In this document: piece by piece, positions 1 to 8,883 of the stretch
Layout: each line of letters begins with the position of its first letter
Numbering within the stretch: the stretch's first letter is position 1
Assembly (NCBI RefSeq): GCF_001761465.1
Contig: NZ_CP017479.1
Coordinates: 4,278,001 to 4,342,000 of the forward strand
Source: Flavobacterium gilvum
Lineage (GTDB): Bacteria > Bacteroidota > Bacteroidia > Flavobacteriales > Flavobacteriaceae
Reading direction: 5' to 3'
Length of the DNA: 64,000 bases
Notes under the pieces: generated by a model
The model's input: the letters and a program-made list of their open reading frames with translations, nothing else
Told to the model about the DNA's origin: nothing
Databases searched by the model: none
Program-made: the position numbers and the translations under genes

Positions 1-242
1 TTGTTTTTATCATCTAATTTGAAAGCCAAAACATTTATTTTATCAAAAGACTGCAAAGCTTCTTTTTGCACGGCCGTCAATTTGGTTTTGTCAACATTCA
101 AAATATCCGATGAAATATCCAAAGCGATAAAATCTTTCTTTTCGCTATTTTCGACAAAATATTTTTGCAAAGTAAGCTCTGAATTACAACTCACCAAAAA
201 CAAACCACTTATAAAGGCAATTATAAATAAAGCCTGTTTCAT
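1..242 (-). CDS. DUF4252-like lipoprotein, 3' end cut by window edge
   Basis: The minus strand is open from an ATG at 242 to the window edge, so only about 80 N-terminal residues are visible. The start MKQALFIIAFISGLFLVSC is a lipoprotein signal peptide with the lipobox cysteine at residue 19. The following region resembles the N-terminal part of the DUF4252 proteins that Flavobacteria encode behind an ECF sigma/anti-sigma pair. It begins 1 bp after the stop of the next DUF4252 gene, so the two are almost certainly co-transcribed. Function is unknown; the family is envelope-exposed. The assignment rests on context and partial sequence. Confidence 0.6.
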   Translation of the reverse strand, partial: MKQALFIIAFISGLFLVSCNSELTLQKYFVENSEKKDFIALDISSDILNVDKTKLTAVQKEALQSFDKINVLAFKLDDKN

Positions 243-243
243 A

Positions 244-810
244 TTACTTTTTGTCTTTAGTTGCTTTTTTCAAATCTTCTCCACCAGGAATTTTCATTTT
301 ATCGGTCAGCACCGAAATTTCATTCAGGTCAAAATCTCCTGTCAACGACACCAAAACTGTAGCTTCATCGCTTGCTCCTTTGGCCCTTGCGTCAACAATA
401 CTCCCTTTGGCTTTTCCATCAATAATCATCAACAACTCTTTAATTTGGTTTTCTTTGGCTCCTGATTTAACCATTATTCTAGTGGTTCCTTCTTCATTCT
501 TTATTCGCATTAATTCTTCTAAACCAGCAGTTTTGATGTATTTATCTGCTGTTACTTTCATTTCTTTCCTTATACCTTCATCCAAAGATGTATAAGATTG
601 TAAATTATCCAACTTCTTGATTAGGTTCATGTATTCCTGCATCTCTTTATTGGATGTATCTACCTTCATCTTACTCATCAACTCAAACATCTTTTTATTG
701 ACAACAACCGATATTACTTCTTCTTTGCCGTCAAATTTATCAAATGCAGACTGTGCAAAAAACGGACTAGATACTAATACTATTACTAATGTGATTATTA
801 ACTTCTTCAT
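244..810 (-). CDS. DUF4252 domain-containing secreted protein
   Basis: A 188-residue protein with a Sec signal peptide (residues 1-19, ending SPFFAQ). A lysine- and glutamate-rich domain of the DUF4252 type follows: an MKVDTSNKEMQEYMNLIKKL helix, a YIKTAGLEELMRI segment and a late LVSLTGDFDLNEISVLTDKM segment. It has no lipobox, unlike the paralogue that starts 1 bp downstream. It is the third gene of a sigma / anti-sigma / DUF4252 / DUF4252 run, so it is probably a target or partner of that regulatory pair. The biochemical role of the family is not known to me. The gap of 140 bp to the anti-sigma gene holds a heptamer tandem repeat. Confidence 0.75.
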   Translation of the reverse strand: MKKLIITLVIVLVSSPFFAQSAFDKFDGKEEVISVVVNKKMFELMSKMKVDTSNKEMQEYMNLIKKLDNLQSYTSLDEGIRKEMKVTADKYIKTAGLEELMRIKNEEGTTRIMVKSGAKENQIKELLMIIDGKAKGSIVDARAKGASDEATVLVSLTGDFDLNEISVLTDKMKIPGGEDLKKATKDKK

Positions 811-886
811 TTTTTTATTTGATTTAATGATTATTTTTAAAATTCAATTCAATTACCAGGCCAGAATGCTCTAGAATCACTCTCGC

Positions 887-956
887 TTTACTCTTTACTC
901 TTTACTCTTTACTCTTTACTCTTTACTCTTTACTCTTTACTCTTTACTCTTTACTC
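887..956. repeat. Tandem heptamer repeat, 10 copies of TTTACTC
   Basis: Ten perfect head-to-tail copies of the 7-mer TTTACTC (GAGTAAA on the minus strand) run from 887 to 956. The repeat begins inside the last codons of the anti-sigma gene: its GAG TAA end (Glu-stop) at 951-956 is one repeat unit. It then fills the leader in front of the DUF4252 gene starting at 810. A perfect 7-bp array is prone to slippage. Gain or loss of units would leave the upstream reading frame intact but change the spacing between the two genes. Confidence 0.95.
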
Positions 957-1403
957 CACAAACACCTTTCCTTTGGTCACTTCATAAACCTGAAGATATT
1001 GTACCCCTTCGACCCCAACATTTACATTATTGGACAACATTGCCAATGCTTCTTGGGTAGCTTCAAAAGCTTCTTCAGGATTATCATACGTTCCTAATTC
1101 CTTATTAGCTTTTACAGTATTCGCAGAATTAAAATAAACAAATGTTCCTACTCCAATCAAGACAGCCACAGATGCAGCTATTGACCACCATAGCGCTTTT
1201 GGTTTTTCCGAAATCAGAGCTGTTTTTTTCGAAAATTTTTGCTCTTTAGCTTCTATGAAATAACCAAATAATGAACTGTATTGTTCTAAATGTGGCGCAA
1301 CATCCTCTGAAGAAAAATAGTTTTTTAACTCATTTTCCTCGGCAATACTTGTTTCTCCTTCAAAGTATTTTTCTAAAAGTGCTTCCATTCTATCGAACTC
1401 CAT
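951..1403 (-). CDS. Single-pass anti-sigma factor-like protein
   Basis: A 150-residue protein whose gene overlaps the preceding ECF sigma gene by 14 bp. The acidic cytoplasmic N-terminus (residues 1-70, starting MEFDRMEALLEKYFEGETS) looks like the short sigma-binding domain of Bacteroidetes anti-sigma factors. One membrane segment lies at about 72-91 (WWSIAASVAVLIGVGTFVYF) and a short periplasmic tail follows. Overlap and gene order indicate that it restrains the sigma factor at the membrane. No zinc-binding HxxxCxxC motif is seen. The stop codon is formed by the first unit of a tandem heptamer repeat, so the natural C-terminus may have been trimmed. Confidence 0.75.
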   Translation of the reverse strand: MEFDRMEALLEKYFEGETSIAEENELKNYFSSEDVAPHLEQYSSLFGYFIEAKEQKFSKKTALISEKPKALWWSIAASVAVLIGVGTFVYFNSANTVKANKELGTYDNPEEAFEATQEALAMLSNNVNVGVEGVQYLQVYEVTKGKVFVE

Positions 1404-1899
1404 AACTATGTGCTTTTAACATATATTCTCTAATCGTTTTCCTTGCTCTCGAAAGCGCCACTCGCACGGCAGTTTCATTCATTTCTATAATTTTCGCTAT
1501 TTCCGAAAATTCGAATTGCTCTATGTCCCGCAACTGGATAATCAATCGTTGTTGCTCAGGCAATTGGTCAATAATTTTTTCTACCCAAAGTAAACTGTCA
1601 CTATCTTCAATCTTACTATCCAAACTTGGTTCTTTATCGGTAAAATTAGAATGCACAATTTTGAGGTTGCTGGCACGTTTTGATTTCAGCTGATCCAAAC
1701 AATAATTTTTTGTCATCGTCATCGCCACGGCTTCGACACTGTTGTACGTATCTAAATTTTCATTTTTGCTCCATAATTTAACCAAAACTTCCTGTGTGGC
1801 ATCTTCGGCCTCCTCCGTGCTCACGAGTAATCGTTTTGCCAATCGGAAGAGCTTATCCTTGAATGGATTAATCAAATGCACGAATTCATTTTGGTTCAT
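1390..1899 (-). CDS. ECF-type RNA polymerase sigma factor
   Basis: A 169-residue sigma-70 family factor of extracytoplasmic-function type. Region 2 lies at about residues 10-75 (AEDATQEVLVKLW is the typical 2.2 segment). Region 4 lies at about 112-165 and carries the LPEQQRLIIQLRDIEQFEFSE helix and the ETAVRVALSRARKTIRE recognition helix. It should direct RNA polymerase to a small regulon, probably including its own operon. It is transcribed with an overlapping anti-sigma gene and two DUF4252 genes, an arrangement common in Flavobacteria. It is divergent from the S41 protease gene, with 126 bp between them. Confidence 0.93.
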   Translation of the reverse strand: MNQNEFVHLINPFKDKLFRLAKRLLVSTEEAEDATQEVLVKLWSKNENLDTYNSVEAVAMTMTKNYCLDQLKSKRASNLKIVHSNFTDKEPSLDSKIEDSDSLLWVEKIIDQLPEQQRLIIQLRDIEQFEFSEIAKIIEMNETAVRVALSRARKTIREYMLKAHSYGVR

Positions 1900-1988
1900 A
1901 AAGCAATTTTATTAATCCGTTTATACAGTCAAGACGAGCCAGTATTACTTTTGTTACAAAAAAAGAAATTAATTTAAACTAAAGTTAG

Positions 1989-1996
1989 TATTTTTG
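1989..1996 (+). promoter_or_regulatory. Probable -7 element for the S41 protease gene
   Basis: TATTTTTG is an exact match to the Bacteroidetes TANNTTTG -7 element and lies 30 bp before the ATG at 2026. No convincing TTG -33 element is found at the usual 17-23 bp spacing, so this is a partial match only. Confidence 0.4.
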
Positions 1997-2025
1997 CGTT
2001 ATGTCCCTACAAATAAACTCATAAT

Positions 2026-3468
2026 ATGAAGATATCTTTCAAAATTGCGTTTCTATTATTCATTTCTTTTTTTACTTTTCAGAGTTGTGAAGATATGGAT
2101 GATGTTGCAGCTCCAGAGAATTTGGAGGTGAATGATTTTATATGGAAAGGTCTTAATTTATATTATTTATGGCAAGCCGATGTTCCTAATTTGGCCGATA
2201 ACAGATTTGCCAATCAAAACGATTTAAACTCTTTTCTAAAACAATATTCAAAACCGGAAGATTTATTTGATGCTTTGAGAGTCGATAAATCTATCGATCG
2301 ATTCAGTTGGATTGTTAGTGACTACAGAGAATTGGAAGGAATGCTTCAAGGTACTACAAAAAATGATGGCGTGGATTTTGGGCTTTACTATAAATCTTCA
2401 GGTTCCAATGATATTTTTGGTTACGTGAGATATATTATCCCAAACTCTGATGCATCAACCAAAAACATCAAACGTGGCGATATTTTCTATGGCGTAAACG
2501 GTACACAGCTTACGGCGAGTAATTATCAGACTTTATTATTAAATTCTGATAGTTATACATTAAATCTTGCCGATTACAATAATGGTCAAATTACACCAAA
2601 CGGAAAATCGGTAAACCTAACCAAAACAGAGCTTTCCGAAAATCCGATAATGATAAATAAAGTAATTGAAACTGGAGGGCACAAAATAGGTTACTTGATG
2701 TACAATGGATTTTATTCTAATTATGACACCAATTTAAATGATGCTTTTGCTTCATTTAAATCACAAGGTGCTACCGACTTAGTTCTTGATTTGAGATACA
2801 ATTCCGGTGGTTCTGTACAAACGGCAACCCGATTGGCAAGCATGATAACCGGTCAGTTCAACGGTAAAGTATTTTCAAAACAAAGATGGAATGACAAAAT
2901 CAATGCCTACTTCGAATCTGAAGACCCAAATGCATTGAAAAACTTATTTACCAACACTATTGGCAACACTCCAATAAACAGTCTGAATCTTACCAAAGTT
3001 TATATTTTAACCACAAAAAGTACCGCTTCGGCGAGTGAATTGGTTATTAATGGTTTGAAACCTTATATTGATGTCGTTCAGATTGGGGATATTACCACAG
3101 GTAAAAATGTTGGATCAATTACGATTTATGACTCACCAACTTTTGGAAAAGAGAACAGAAACCCTCTTCACCATTATGCGATGCAGCCTATTGTTTTGAA
3201 GATTGTTAATGCAAATGATTTTGGTGATTATTTTAATGGTTTAACTCCTACCTATTCTTTAAAGGAAAACATAATAAATTTGGGCGTATTGGGAGATACT
3301 TCTGAACCATTATTAAGCACAGCCATCGGAAAAATTACAGGAACTACCAAAATGATTAAAACTACTGAAGGAAAAGAGTTCCCATACTTTGATGATTCCA
3401 AATCAATCAATGGATTGAACCAAATGCATGTTGACAAAGTTCCTGCAGGGCTTTTGAAATCATTGTAA
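2026..3468 (+). CDS. S41 family peptidase (C-terminal processing protease type), lipoprotein
   Basis: A 480-residue serine protease with a lipoprotein signal peptide (lipobox SC, Cys21). An N-terminal domain of about residues 30-110 precedes a PDZ-like region of about 110-200 (VRYIIPNSDASTKNIKRGDI). The S41 catalytic core follows: LVLDLRYNSGGSV, then TASASE with nucleophile Ser335, then GDITTGKNVGS with Lys360. The Ser-Lys spacing of 25 is the same as in Tsp, so the enzyme should be active. It is probably anchored in the envelope and degrades or trims peptides. It lies upstream of a SusC/SusD pair on the same strand but is separated from it by 656 bp. Confidence 0.92.
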   Translation: MKISFKIAFLLFISFFTFQSCEDMDDVAAPENLEVNDFIWKGLNLYYLWQADVPNLADNRFANQNDLNSFLKQYSKPEDLFDALRVDKSIDRFSWIVSDYRELEGMLQGTTKNDGVDFGLYYKSSGSNDIFGYVRYIIPNSDASTKNIKRGDIFYGVNGTQLTASNYQTLLLNSDSYTLNLADYNNGQITPNGKSVNLTKTELSENPIMINKVIETGGHKIGYLMYNGFYSNYDTNLNDAFASFKSQGATDLVLDLRYNSGGSVQTATRLASMITGQFNGKVFSKQRWNDKINAYFESEDPNALKNLFTNTIGNTPINSLNLTKVYILTTKSTASASELVINGLKPYIDVVQIGDITTGKNVGSITIYDSPTFGKENRNPLHHYAMQPIVLKIVNANDFGDYFNGLTPTYSLKENIINLGVLGDTSEPLLSTAIGKITGTTKMIKTTEGKEFPYFDDSKSINGLNQMHVDKVPAGLLKSL

Positions 3469-4124
3469 TTAGCCAATAATTATTCTCTAAAAATTCTTTT
3501 TCCTAACCCATTACGATCAACCCCAACTAAACTAAGTTGATTTGTTTAGCGTTAGACTTCATTTCTCATCGTAACAAAAAATATTAATATTAAATTTTGT
3601 TAACGGATTATGGAATTTTATATTCTAATGTTTCATTTTTTTATATAAAATGACCTTCAAGTTGACTAGTTAAAAAAATATTTCAGGCAACATCTAACTA
3701 TCGTCATTCCAGAGGGCACGAACCAAAACGAACTGACGGGGCAATAACATCTGGTAGCTACATTCTAATTATTTCCTTTGATTTTCTTAAGTGAAGCTGT
3801 TTCGTTGCTCACTATGATCATGATTGAGGTTCATTGAGTGATTCATCCCTCGGAAAGAAAATATTGCGAGCGAATATTCCACAATATTTCAAAATCAAAC
3901 CACTGTTCAAATCTCCTTTTTTGGATTCTTAAAAAAAGATTAAATCCATTTTTCTTCAAAAACAAGCCTAAAAAATAAATCCAATTACATCGTTGTCGTA
4001 ACAAATATAAACTTACATTACTGTTAAAAAACTGTACTAAAAAGATTGTTTAACATTTAAAATTAGGTAGTTCATCGTATTTTTTTGAAGTTTGTCGATG
4101 AAATTATAAAATTATTGTAAGATT
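3469..4124. other. 656-bp intergenic region before susC
   Basis: No ORF or RNA gene could be supported here. The region is very AT-rich. Around 3700-3770 it carries a degenerate stretch (GTCATTCCAGAGGGCACGAA) that resembles the dispersed GTCATTCCGAGG repeat seen elsewhere in the window. The last 100 bp must hold the susC promoter, but no clear TTG-N19-TANNTTTG match was found. Confidence 0.5.
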
Positions 4125-7100
4125 ATGTTAAAAATGAAAGTAAACTTAGTGCTGTTTTTGGCATTCTTGACGCAAATTATTTTTGCGCAGGAAAGAGCTG
4201 TTTCGGGAGTTGTTTCAGATGATGCAGGATTGCCTATTCCTGGAGTTAGTATTACTCTCAAAGGAACAAAAGAAGGGACTCAAACTGACTTAGATGGTAA
4301 ATACACCTTAAAAGTAAAACCAGAACAAATACTTGTATTTAGCTATGTTGGACTTAAAACCCAAGAACGTAAAGCTAGTGCAACAACAATCAATGTGAAA
4401 ATGTTGAGCGATGCCAACGAATTAAAAGACGTTGTTGTAACCTCAATGGGGATTAAAAGAGAGAAAAAATCACTAGGTTACTCTACGCAAGAAGTATCGG
4501 GAAAAGATCTTAATGGCGGTACAGCCAATAATAACGTTGCGAGCCTTTTGTCTGGAAAAGCCGCTGGAGTAGAAGTAACTAGAAACACCAACTTTGGCGG
4601 TTCTACCAACGTGGTAATTCGTGGTAACAAATCACTTACCGGAAACAACCAAGCCTTATGGGTTATTGATGGAGTACCTGTGGACAATACAAACTCCAAC
4701 GAAGAAGTCCAAAAGAATGGTAAAACCGGATATGACTATGGGAATGCCGCATCAGACATTAACCAAGAAGACATTGAATCTGTGAACGTTCTTAAAGGAG
4801 CTGCTGCAACCGCACTTTACGGTGCAAGAGCCGCAAACGGAGTGGTAATGGTAACTACAAAAAAAGGAAAATCCAAAAAGAGCGGAAGTATTGGTGTTAC
4901 ATTTTCAACGGGTTTTTCTGTTGGAACAATTGATAAAAAAACATTTCCAGAATACCAAACTAAATATGGTTCGGGATATGGATTTGGCTCTTCTTTCTTG
5001 GGAACAGACCCAGTCGATACTGTTGATACTTCAAATGATGCCTCACTTGGAGACAAATATGATTCTTCTAAGTTGGTTTATCAATGGGATGCATTTACCC
5101 AGTATTCTCCAAATTTTGGAAAAGCCACACCTTGGCAAGCTGCAAAAAATGGTCCAATCACCTTTTTTAACAATTCAAAAAATTTCAACAATAGTTTGAC
5201 TATCGAAAAAGGAACGGAAGACAGCAACTTCTTGCTTTCTTACAATAAATTAGATCAAACTGGTATCATGCCTAATAGTAAATTGGCTAAAAATCAAATC
5301 AGTGCACGATTTAACCAAAAAATTACAGACAAATTATCGGCTACTGCTTATGCTAGTGTAACACTTCAGGACACTAAAGGACGCAACAGCACAGGATATT
5401 CTGATAATATTTTGGGGGCTTTCCGCCAATGGTGGTCGGTTAACACAGATATTCAAGCTCAAAAAGAAGCTTATTTTAATTCAGGAGGGCAAAACATTTC
5501 CTGGAACTGGGCAGATCCAACATCTGAGGATGGTTTAGTACCTGCATATTGGGACAATCCCTATTTTACAAGATACCAAAATTACAACACTGACGAAAGA
5601 ACTCGTTTGTTGAGTTATGCGACTTTGAACTATCAAATTAATGACTGGTTATCTGCCATGGGAAGAGTATCGCTTGATACTTACAATGAATTGCAGGAAG
5701 AAAGAAGAGCTATTGGTTCTGTTGCAAATCCTTTTGGACTTTCTCCTGTGGATGAAACTTCGGGTTACCAAAGAAAAGACATTCATTTTCAAGAAATCAA
5801 TTATGATGTAATGTTGAATTTCAACAAACGACTTAGTGATGATTTCAGTATTAATGGTGTTGCGGGTTTAAATATCAGAAGAAATTTATTTGACAGTGTA
5901 AAAGCTTCTACTATTGGAGGATTGGTTGTTCCTGGTCTTTATGCATTGGGGAATTCGAAATATGAGCTGCCTTTCCCTTCTGAAAGAAGAGAAACAATTG
6001 GTGTAAACGGAATTTACCTTCAAGGATCTGTGGGGTATTTAGACACCTATTTTATTGATGCATCCATTCGTAGAGACGTTTCGTCTACACTTCCTGCAGG
6101 AAACAACTCTTACATTTATCCTGCAATTTCTGGTTCTGTACTTTACTCAAAATTGTTAAACCAAGACTGGTTGAATTTAGGTAAATTCAGAATGAACTAT
6201 GCCGAAGTTGGTAACTCTGCTCCTGTTAACTCATTGGTAAACACTTATGACAGAAACCCTAATTTTGGTGGTGAAGGTTCTTATTATCTTCCAAATACAA
6301 ACAATAATCCGAACCTAAAACCGGAAAGAACGAAATCATTTGAAATTGGACTTGAAAATTCGATGTTAAACAGAAGATTGGGATTTGATATTACGTACTA
6401 CAATACCAAATCAGTTGACCAAATCGTTTCGGCTGCGGTGAGTGCTTCATCTGCCTTTACCAGTGCTTATGTAAACGGGGGAACAATCCAAAATCAAGGT
6501 GTCGAATTGCAATTGACAGGAACTCCGGTTAAAACCAACGATTTTACTTGGGATGTAACTGTTAACTGGTCTCGCAACAAAAGTACAGTACTTGAATTAC
6601 CTCAAGGCGTTGAGAACTTACAACTAGGTTCTTACCCACAAGGAATTACTATAAACGCAACACCAGGACAACCTTATGGAACAATAAAAGGTTCTGATTA
6701 TATCTATACAAATGGACAGAAAACAGTAGATCAAACTACCGGAAAATATTTAATGACCACTTCTTCAGATAATATCATTGGTAATATAAACCCGGATTGG
6801 ATTGCAGGTATCCGAAACAAATTCAATTACAAAGACTTCTCTTTGAGTTTCCTTATTGACTCACAAAAAGGTGGTGATATTTTCTCACTGGACATGGCTT
6901 ACGGTCTTGCTGGAGGATTATATAAAGAAACAGCTGTGGGAGATATTAGAGAAAATGGGGTTGTACACTCTGGAGTTGCACCAGATGGAAAACCAAACAC
7001 CATTCCTGTTCAAAACCCAGGATCATACGAAAATGCTAATTACGGATATTATGTAGAACCAAGTAAAGCCTTTGTTTATGATGCTTCATTTGTCAAATTA

Positions 7101-7331
7101 AGAGAAGTAAGCATTGCTTATAATATTCCGACAAAATGGTTAAGTAAACAAAAAATAATAAACGAAGCTACTTTCAGTGTCGTTGGATCCAACTTATGGA
7201 TTATTTACAAAGACCTTCCTTATGCAGATCCAGAAAGCGGATTAGGATCTGGAGTAGGTTCTAGAGGTTATTCTTTAGGTTCTCTTCCTACAACAAGAGA
7301 TTTTGGATTTAACTTAAAACTGAAATTTTAA
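4125..7331 (+). CDS. SusC/RagA family TonB-linked outer membrane protein
   Basis: A 1068-residue outer membrane transporter. After a signal peptide ending IIFAQ come a CarboxypepD_reg-like domain (about residues 20-105, SGVVSDDAGLPIPGVSITLK), a TonB-box-like LKDVVVTSMG segment and a plug (VIRGNKSLTGNNQALWVIDG; AALYGARAANGVVMVTTKKG). The beta-barrel ends in the aromatic LKLKF typical of outer membrane proteins. It forms the barrel of a SusCD uptake complex with the SusD gene 11 bp downstream, importing an oligomeric substrate in a TonB-dependent way. The substrate is not apparent: there are no glycosidases nearby, only an S41 protease. Starts at 4125 and 4134 are both possible. Confidence 0.95.
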   Translation: MLKMKVNLVLFLAFLTQIIFAQERAVSGVVSDDAGLPIPGVSITLKGTKEGTQTDLDGKYTLKVKPEQILVFSYVGLKTQERKASATTINVKMLSDANELKDVVVTSMGIKREKKSLGYSTQEVSGKDLNGGTANNNVASLLSGKAAGVEVTRNTNFGGSTNVVIRGNKSLTGNNQALWVIDGVPVDNTNSNEEVQKNGKTGYDYGNAASDINQEDIESVNVLKGAAATALYGARAANGVVMVTTKKGKSKKSGSIGVTFSTGFSVGTIDKKTFPEYQTKYGSGYGFGSSFLGTDPVDTVDTSNDASLGDKYDSSKLVYQWDAFTQYSPNFGKATPWQAAKNGPITFFNNSKNFNNSLTIEKGTEDSNFLLSYNKLDQTGIMPNSKLAKNQISARFNQKITDKLSATAYASVTLQDTKGRNSTGYSDNILGAFRQWWSVNTDIQAQKEAYFNSGGQNISWNWADPTSEDGLVPAYWDNPYFTRYQNYNTDERTRLLSYATLNYQINDWLSAMGRVSLDTYNELQEERRAIGSVANPFGLSPVDETSGYQRKDIHFQEINYDVMLNFNKRLSDDFSINGVAGLNIRRNLFDSVKASTIGGLVVPGLYALGNSKYELPFPSERRETIGVNGIYLQGSVGYLDTYFIDASIRRDVSSTLPAGNNSYIYPAISGSVLYSKLLNQDWLNLGKFRMNYAEVGNSAPVNSLVNTYDRNPNFGGEGSYYLPNTNNNPNLKPERTKSFEIGLENSMLNRRLGFDITYYNTKSVDQIVSAAVSASSAFTSAYVNGGTIQNQGVELQLTGTPVKTNDFTWDVTVNWSRNKSTVLELPQGVENLQLGSYPQGITINATPGQPYGTIKGSDYIYTNGQKTVDQTTGKYLMTTSSDNIIGNINPDWIAGIRNKFNYKDFSLSFLIDSQKGGDIFSLDMAYGLAGGLYKETAVGDIRENGVVHSGVAPDGKPNTIPVQNPGSYENANYGYYVEPSKAFVYDASFVKLREVSIAYNIPTKWLSKQKIINEATFSVVGSNLWIIYKDLPYADPESGLGSGVGSRGYSLGSLPTTRDFGFNLKLKF

Positions 7332-7342
7332 TACTTAAAAAG

Positions 7343-8797
7343 ATGAAAAAAATAATATATGTTCTGGGTATTTTATTTCTGACGGCAGCTTGTAATGAAG
7401 ACTCTCTTGCAGATTTGAATACAGATACCAAAAACCCTTTGGAAGTTCCCGCAAATACTCTATTTGTTACAGCTCAAAAAAATATTGTTGACGAAATGAC
7501 AACGCCAAATTATAATATGAATATATATAGATTGGTATGCCAACAATGGACTGAAACAACTTATGTGGATGAGTCAAACTACAATTGGACAGGAAGAAGC
7601 ATTTCTGATAATCATTGGAAAAACTTTTATGCATTGCCTCTTGCTGATTTAGACAAAGCCAAAGAAATTATCGAAAAACAAGTTTTTTCCAGCTACCAAA
7701 CAACTTTGATAGCACAGCAAAAAAATCAATTGGCACTAATTGACTTATTAACGTGTTATTCTTATACTATATTAGTAGATACTTTTGGCGATGTACCGTA
7801 CAACGAAGCATTGCTGGGGTCCGAAAATTACTTACCTAAATATGACAAATCACTTGATATTTACAAAAATTTAATTGTACGTATTGATAATGATTTGGCC
7901 AAAATTGATGTAAATCACGGAGCTTTCGGTTCTTCAGATTTTATTGGAAATGACGATATGAATCAATGGATAAAATTTGCAAACTGTTTAAAACTCAAAA
8001 TTGGAATCAACCTGAAAGCTTCTGGATTAGCAAATTCAATTGCTGATGCAGCCATCATATCGGCTTCAAAAAACGTAATTACATCAAATGACCAAAATAT
8101 AAAATTTGTGTATGAAAATAGTGGTCCAAACACCAATCCTGTTTTCAGAGAACTTTCTGCCCGTAATGACTTTGTTGTAACTGAGACAATTGTAAATCAT
8201 TTGGTTGGAAAAAATGACCCTCGTGTTACAGAATATTTTGCAGATAATAAAATTCCGTATGTAGGTGGAAAAGTAGGAGTTAAGAATTCGTATTCTAAAT
8301 TCACGCATGTTAGTGATAAAATCAGACAACCAAATTTCCCATCAACTTTATTTGATTTGGCTGAAACAGAATTCCTGTTAGCCGAAGCAGTTGAAAGAGG
8401 AATTGCAGTTGGCGGAACTGCCCAAGATCACTATAACAAAGCGATTACTGCCTCGATGAAAGACTGGGAAATTGCTGATGCAGACATAACAGCATACTTG
8501 GCTCAACCCAATGTAGCCTATACTACTGCTGCATCAACTTGGCAACAAAAAATAGGAGAACAAGCCTGGTATGCGCTTTTCAATAGAGGATTTGAAGCTT
8601 ATACTTCGACCCGTAGATTAAATTACCCTGTATTGAATGCTCCGGCATCTGCGGATCCGGCGGCCAATGGTCAGGTCCCTTCAAGAATGCAATACCCAAC
8701 TAGAGAACAAACCTTGAATCCAACCAACTACAATGCAGCCGCAAAAAGTATTGGCGGCGATTTGCTGACAACCAAAATATTTTGGGACGTTAACTAA
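7343..8797 (+). CDS. SusD/RagB family outer membrane lipoprotein
   Basis: A 484-residue lipoprotein (lipobox LTAACN, Cys17) of the SusD-like family, which caps the SusC barrel on the cell surface and captures substrate. Characteristic stretches are the N-terminal LADLNTDTKNPLEVPANTLF, a TPR-type helical core including YTILVDTFGDVPYNEALLGS, and the late LAETEFLLAEAVERG segment. The length and the short N-terminal region fit the SusD-like_2 (RagB/SusD-like, PF12771) subgroup. The gene lies 11 bp after susC and is followed by a rho-independent terminator, so the pair ends the transcript. Confidence 0.93.
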   Translation: MKKIIYVLGILFLTAACNEDSLADLNTDTKNPLEVPANTLFVTAQKNIVDEMTTPNYNMNIYRLVCQQWTETTYVDESNYNWTGRSISDNHWKNFYALPLADLDKAKEIIEKQVFSSYQTTLIAQQKNQLALIDLLTCYSYTILVDTFGDVPYNEALLGSENYLPKYDKSLDIYKNLIVRIDNDLAKIDVNHGAFGSSDFIGNDDMNQWIKFANCLKLKIGINLKASGLANSIADAAIISASKNVITSNDQNIKFVYENSGPNTNPVFRELSARNDFVVTETIVNHLVGKNDPRVTEYFADNKIPYVGGKVGVKNSYSKFTHVSDKIRQPNFPSTLFDLAETEFLLAEAVERGIAVGGTAQDHYNKAITASMKDWEIADADITAYLAQPNVAYTTAASTWQQKIGEQAWYALFNRGFEAYTSTRRLNYPVLNAPASADPAANGQVPSRMQYPTREQTLNPTNYNAAAKSIGGDLLTTKIFWDVN

Positions 8798-8820
8798 TTA
8801 AACAAATACTATCTTAATCA

Positions 8821-8855
8821 AGAAAGGCTTTCGTAACTGAAAGCCTTTCTTTTTC
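8821..8855 (+). terminator. Rho-independent terminator after susD
   Basis: A 12-bp stem (AGAAAGGCTTTC / GAAAGCCTTTCT) with a short loop is followed by a T-run. It ends the susCD transcript. It sits between convergent genes and could also act for the BtuG-like gene on the other strand. Confidence 0.85.
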
Positions 8856-8883
8856 CCAAAAAATTAAATAAACTAAAAAAAAA

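Noticed and set aside
1..465. Long plus-strand open frame across the window start
   Set aside because: It is antisense to two DUF4252 genes whose signal peptides and near-zero spacing are convincing.
887..956. Possible CRISPR array
   Set aside because: Units are 7 bp with no spacers; it is a simple tandem repeat. No CRISPR array or cas gene was seen.
3469..4124. Possible small RNA or gene in the 656-bp gap
   Set aside because: No ORF, hairpin-terminator pair or known RNA pattern could be supported; only degenerate repeat traces are seen.
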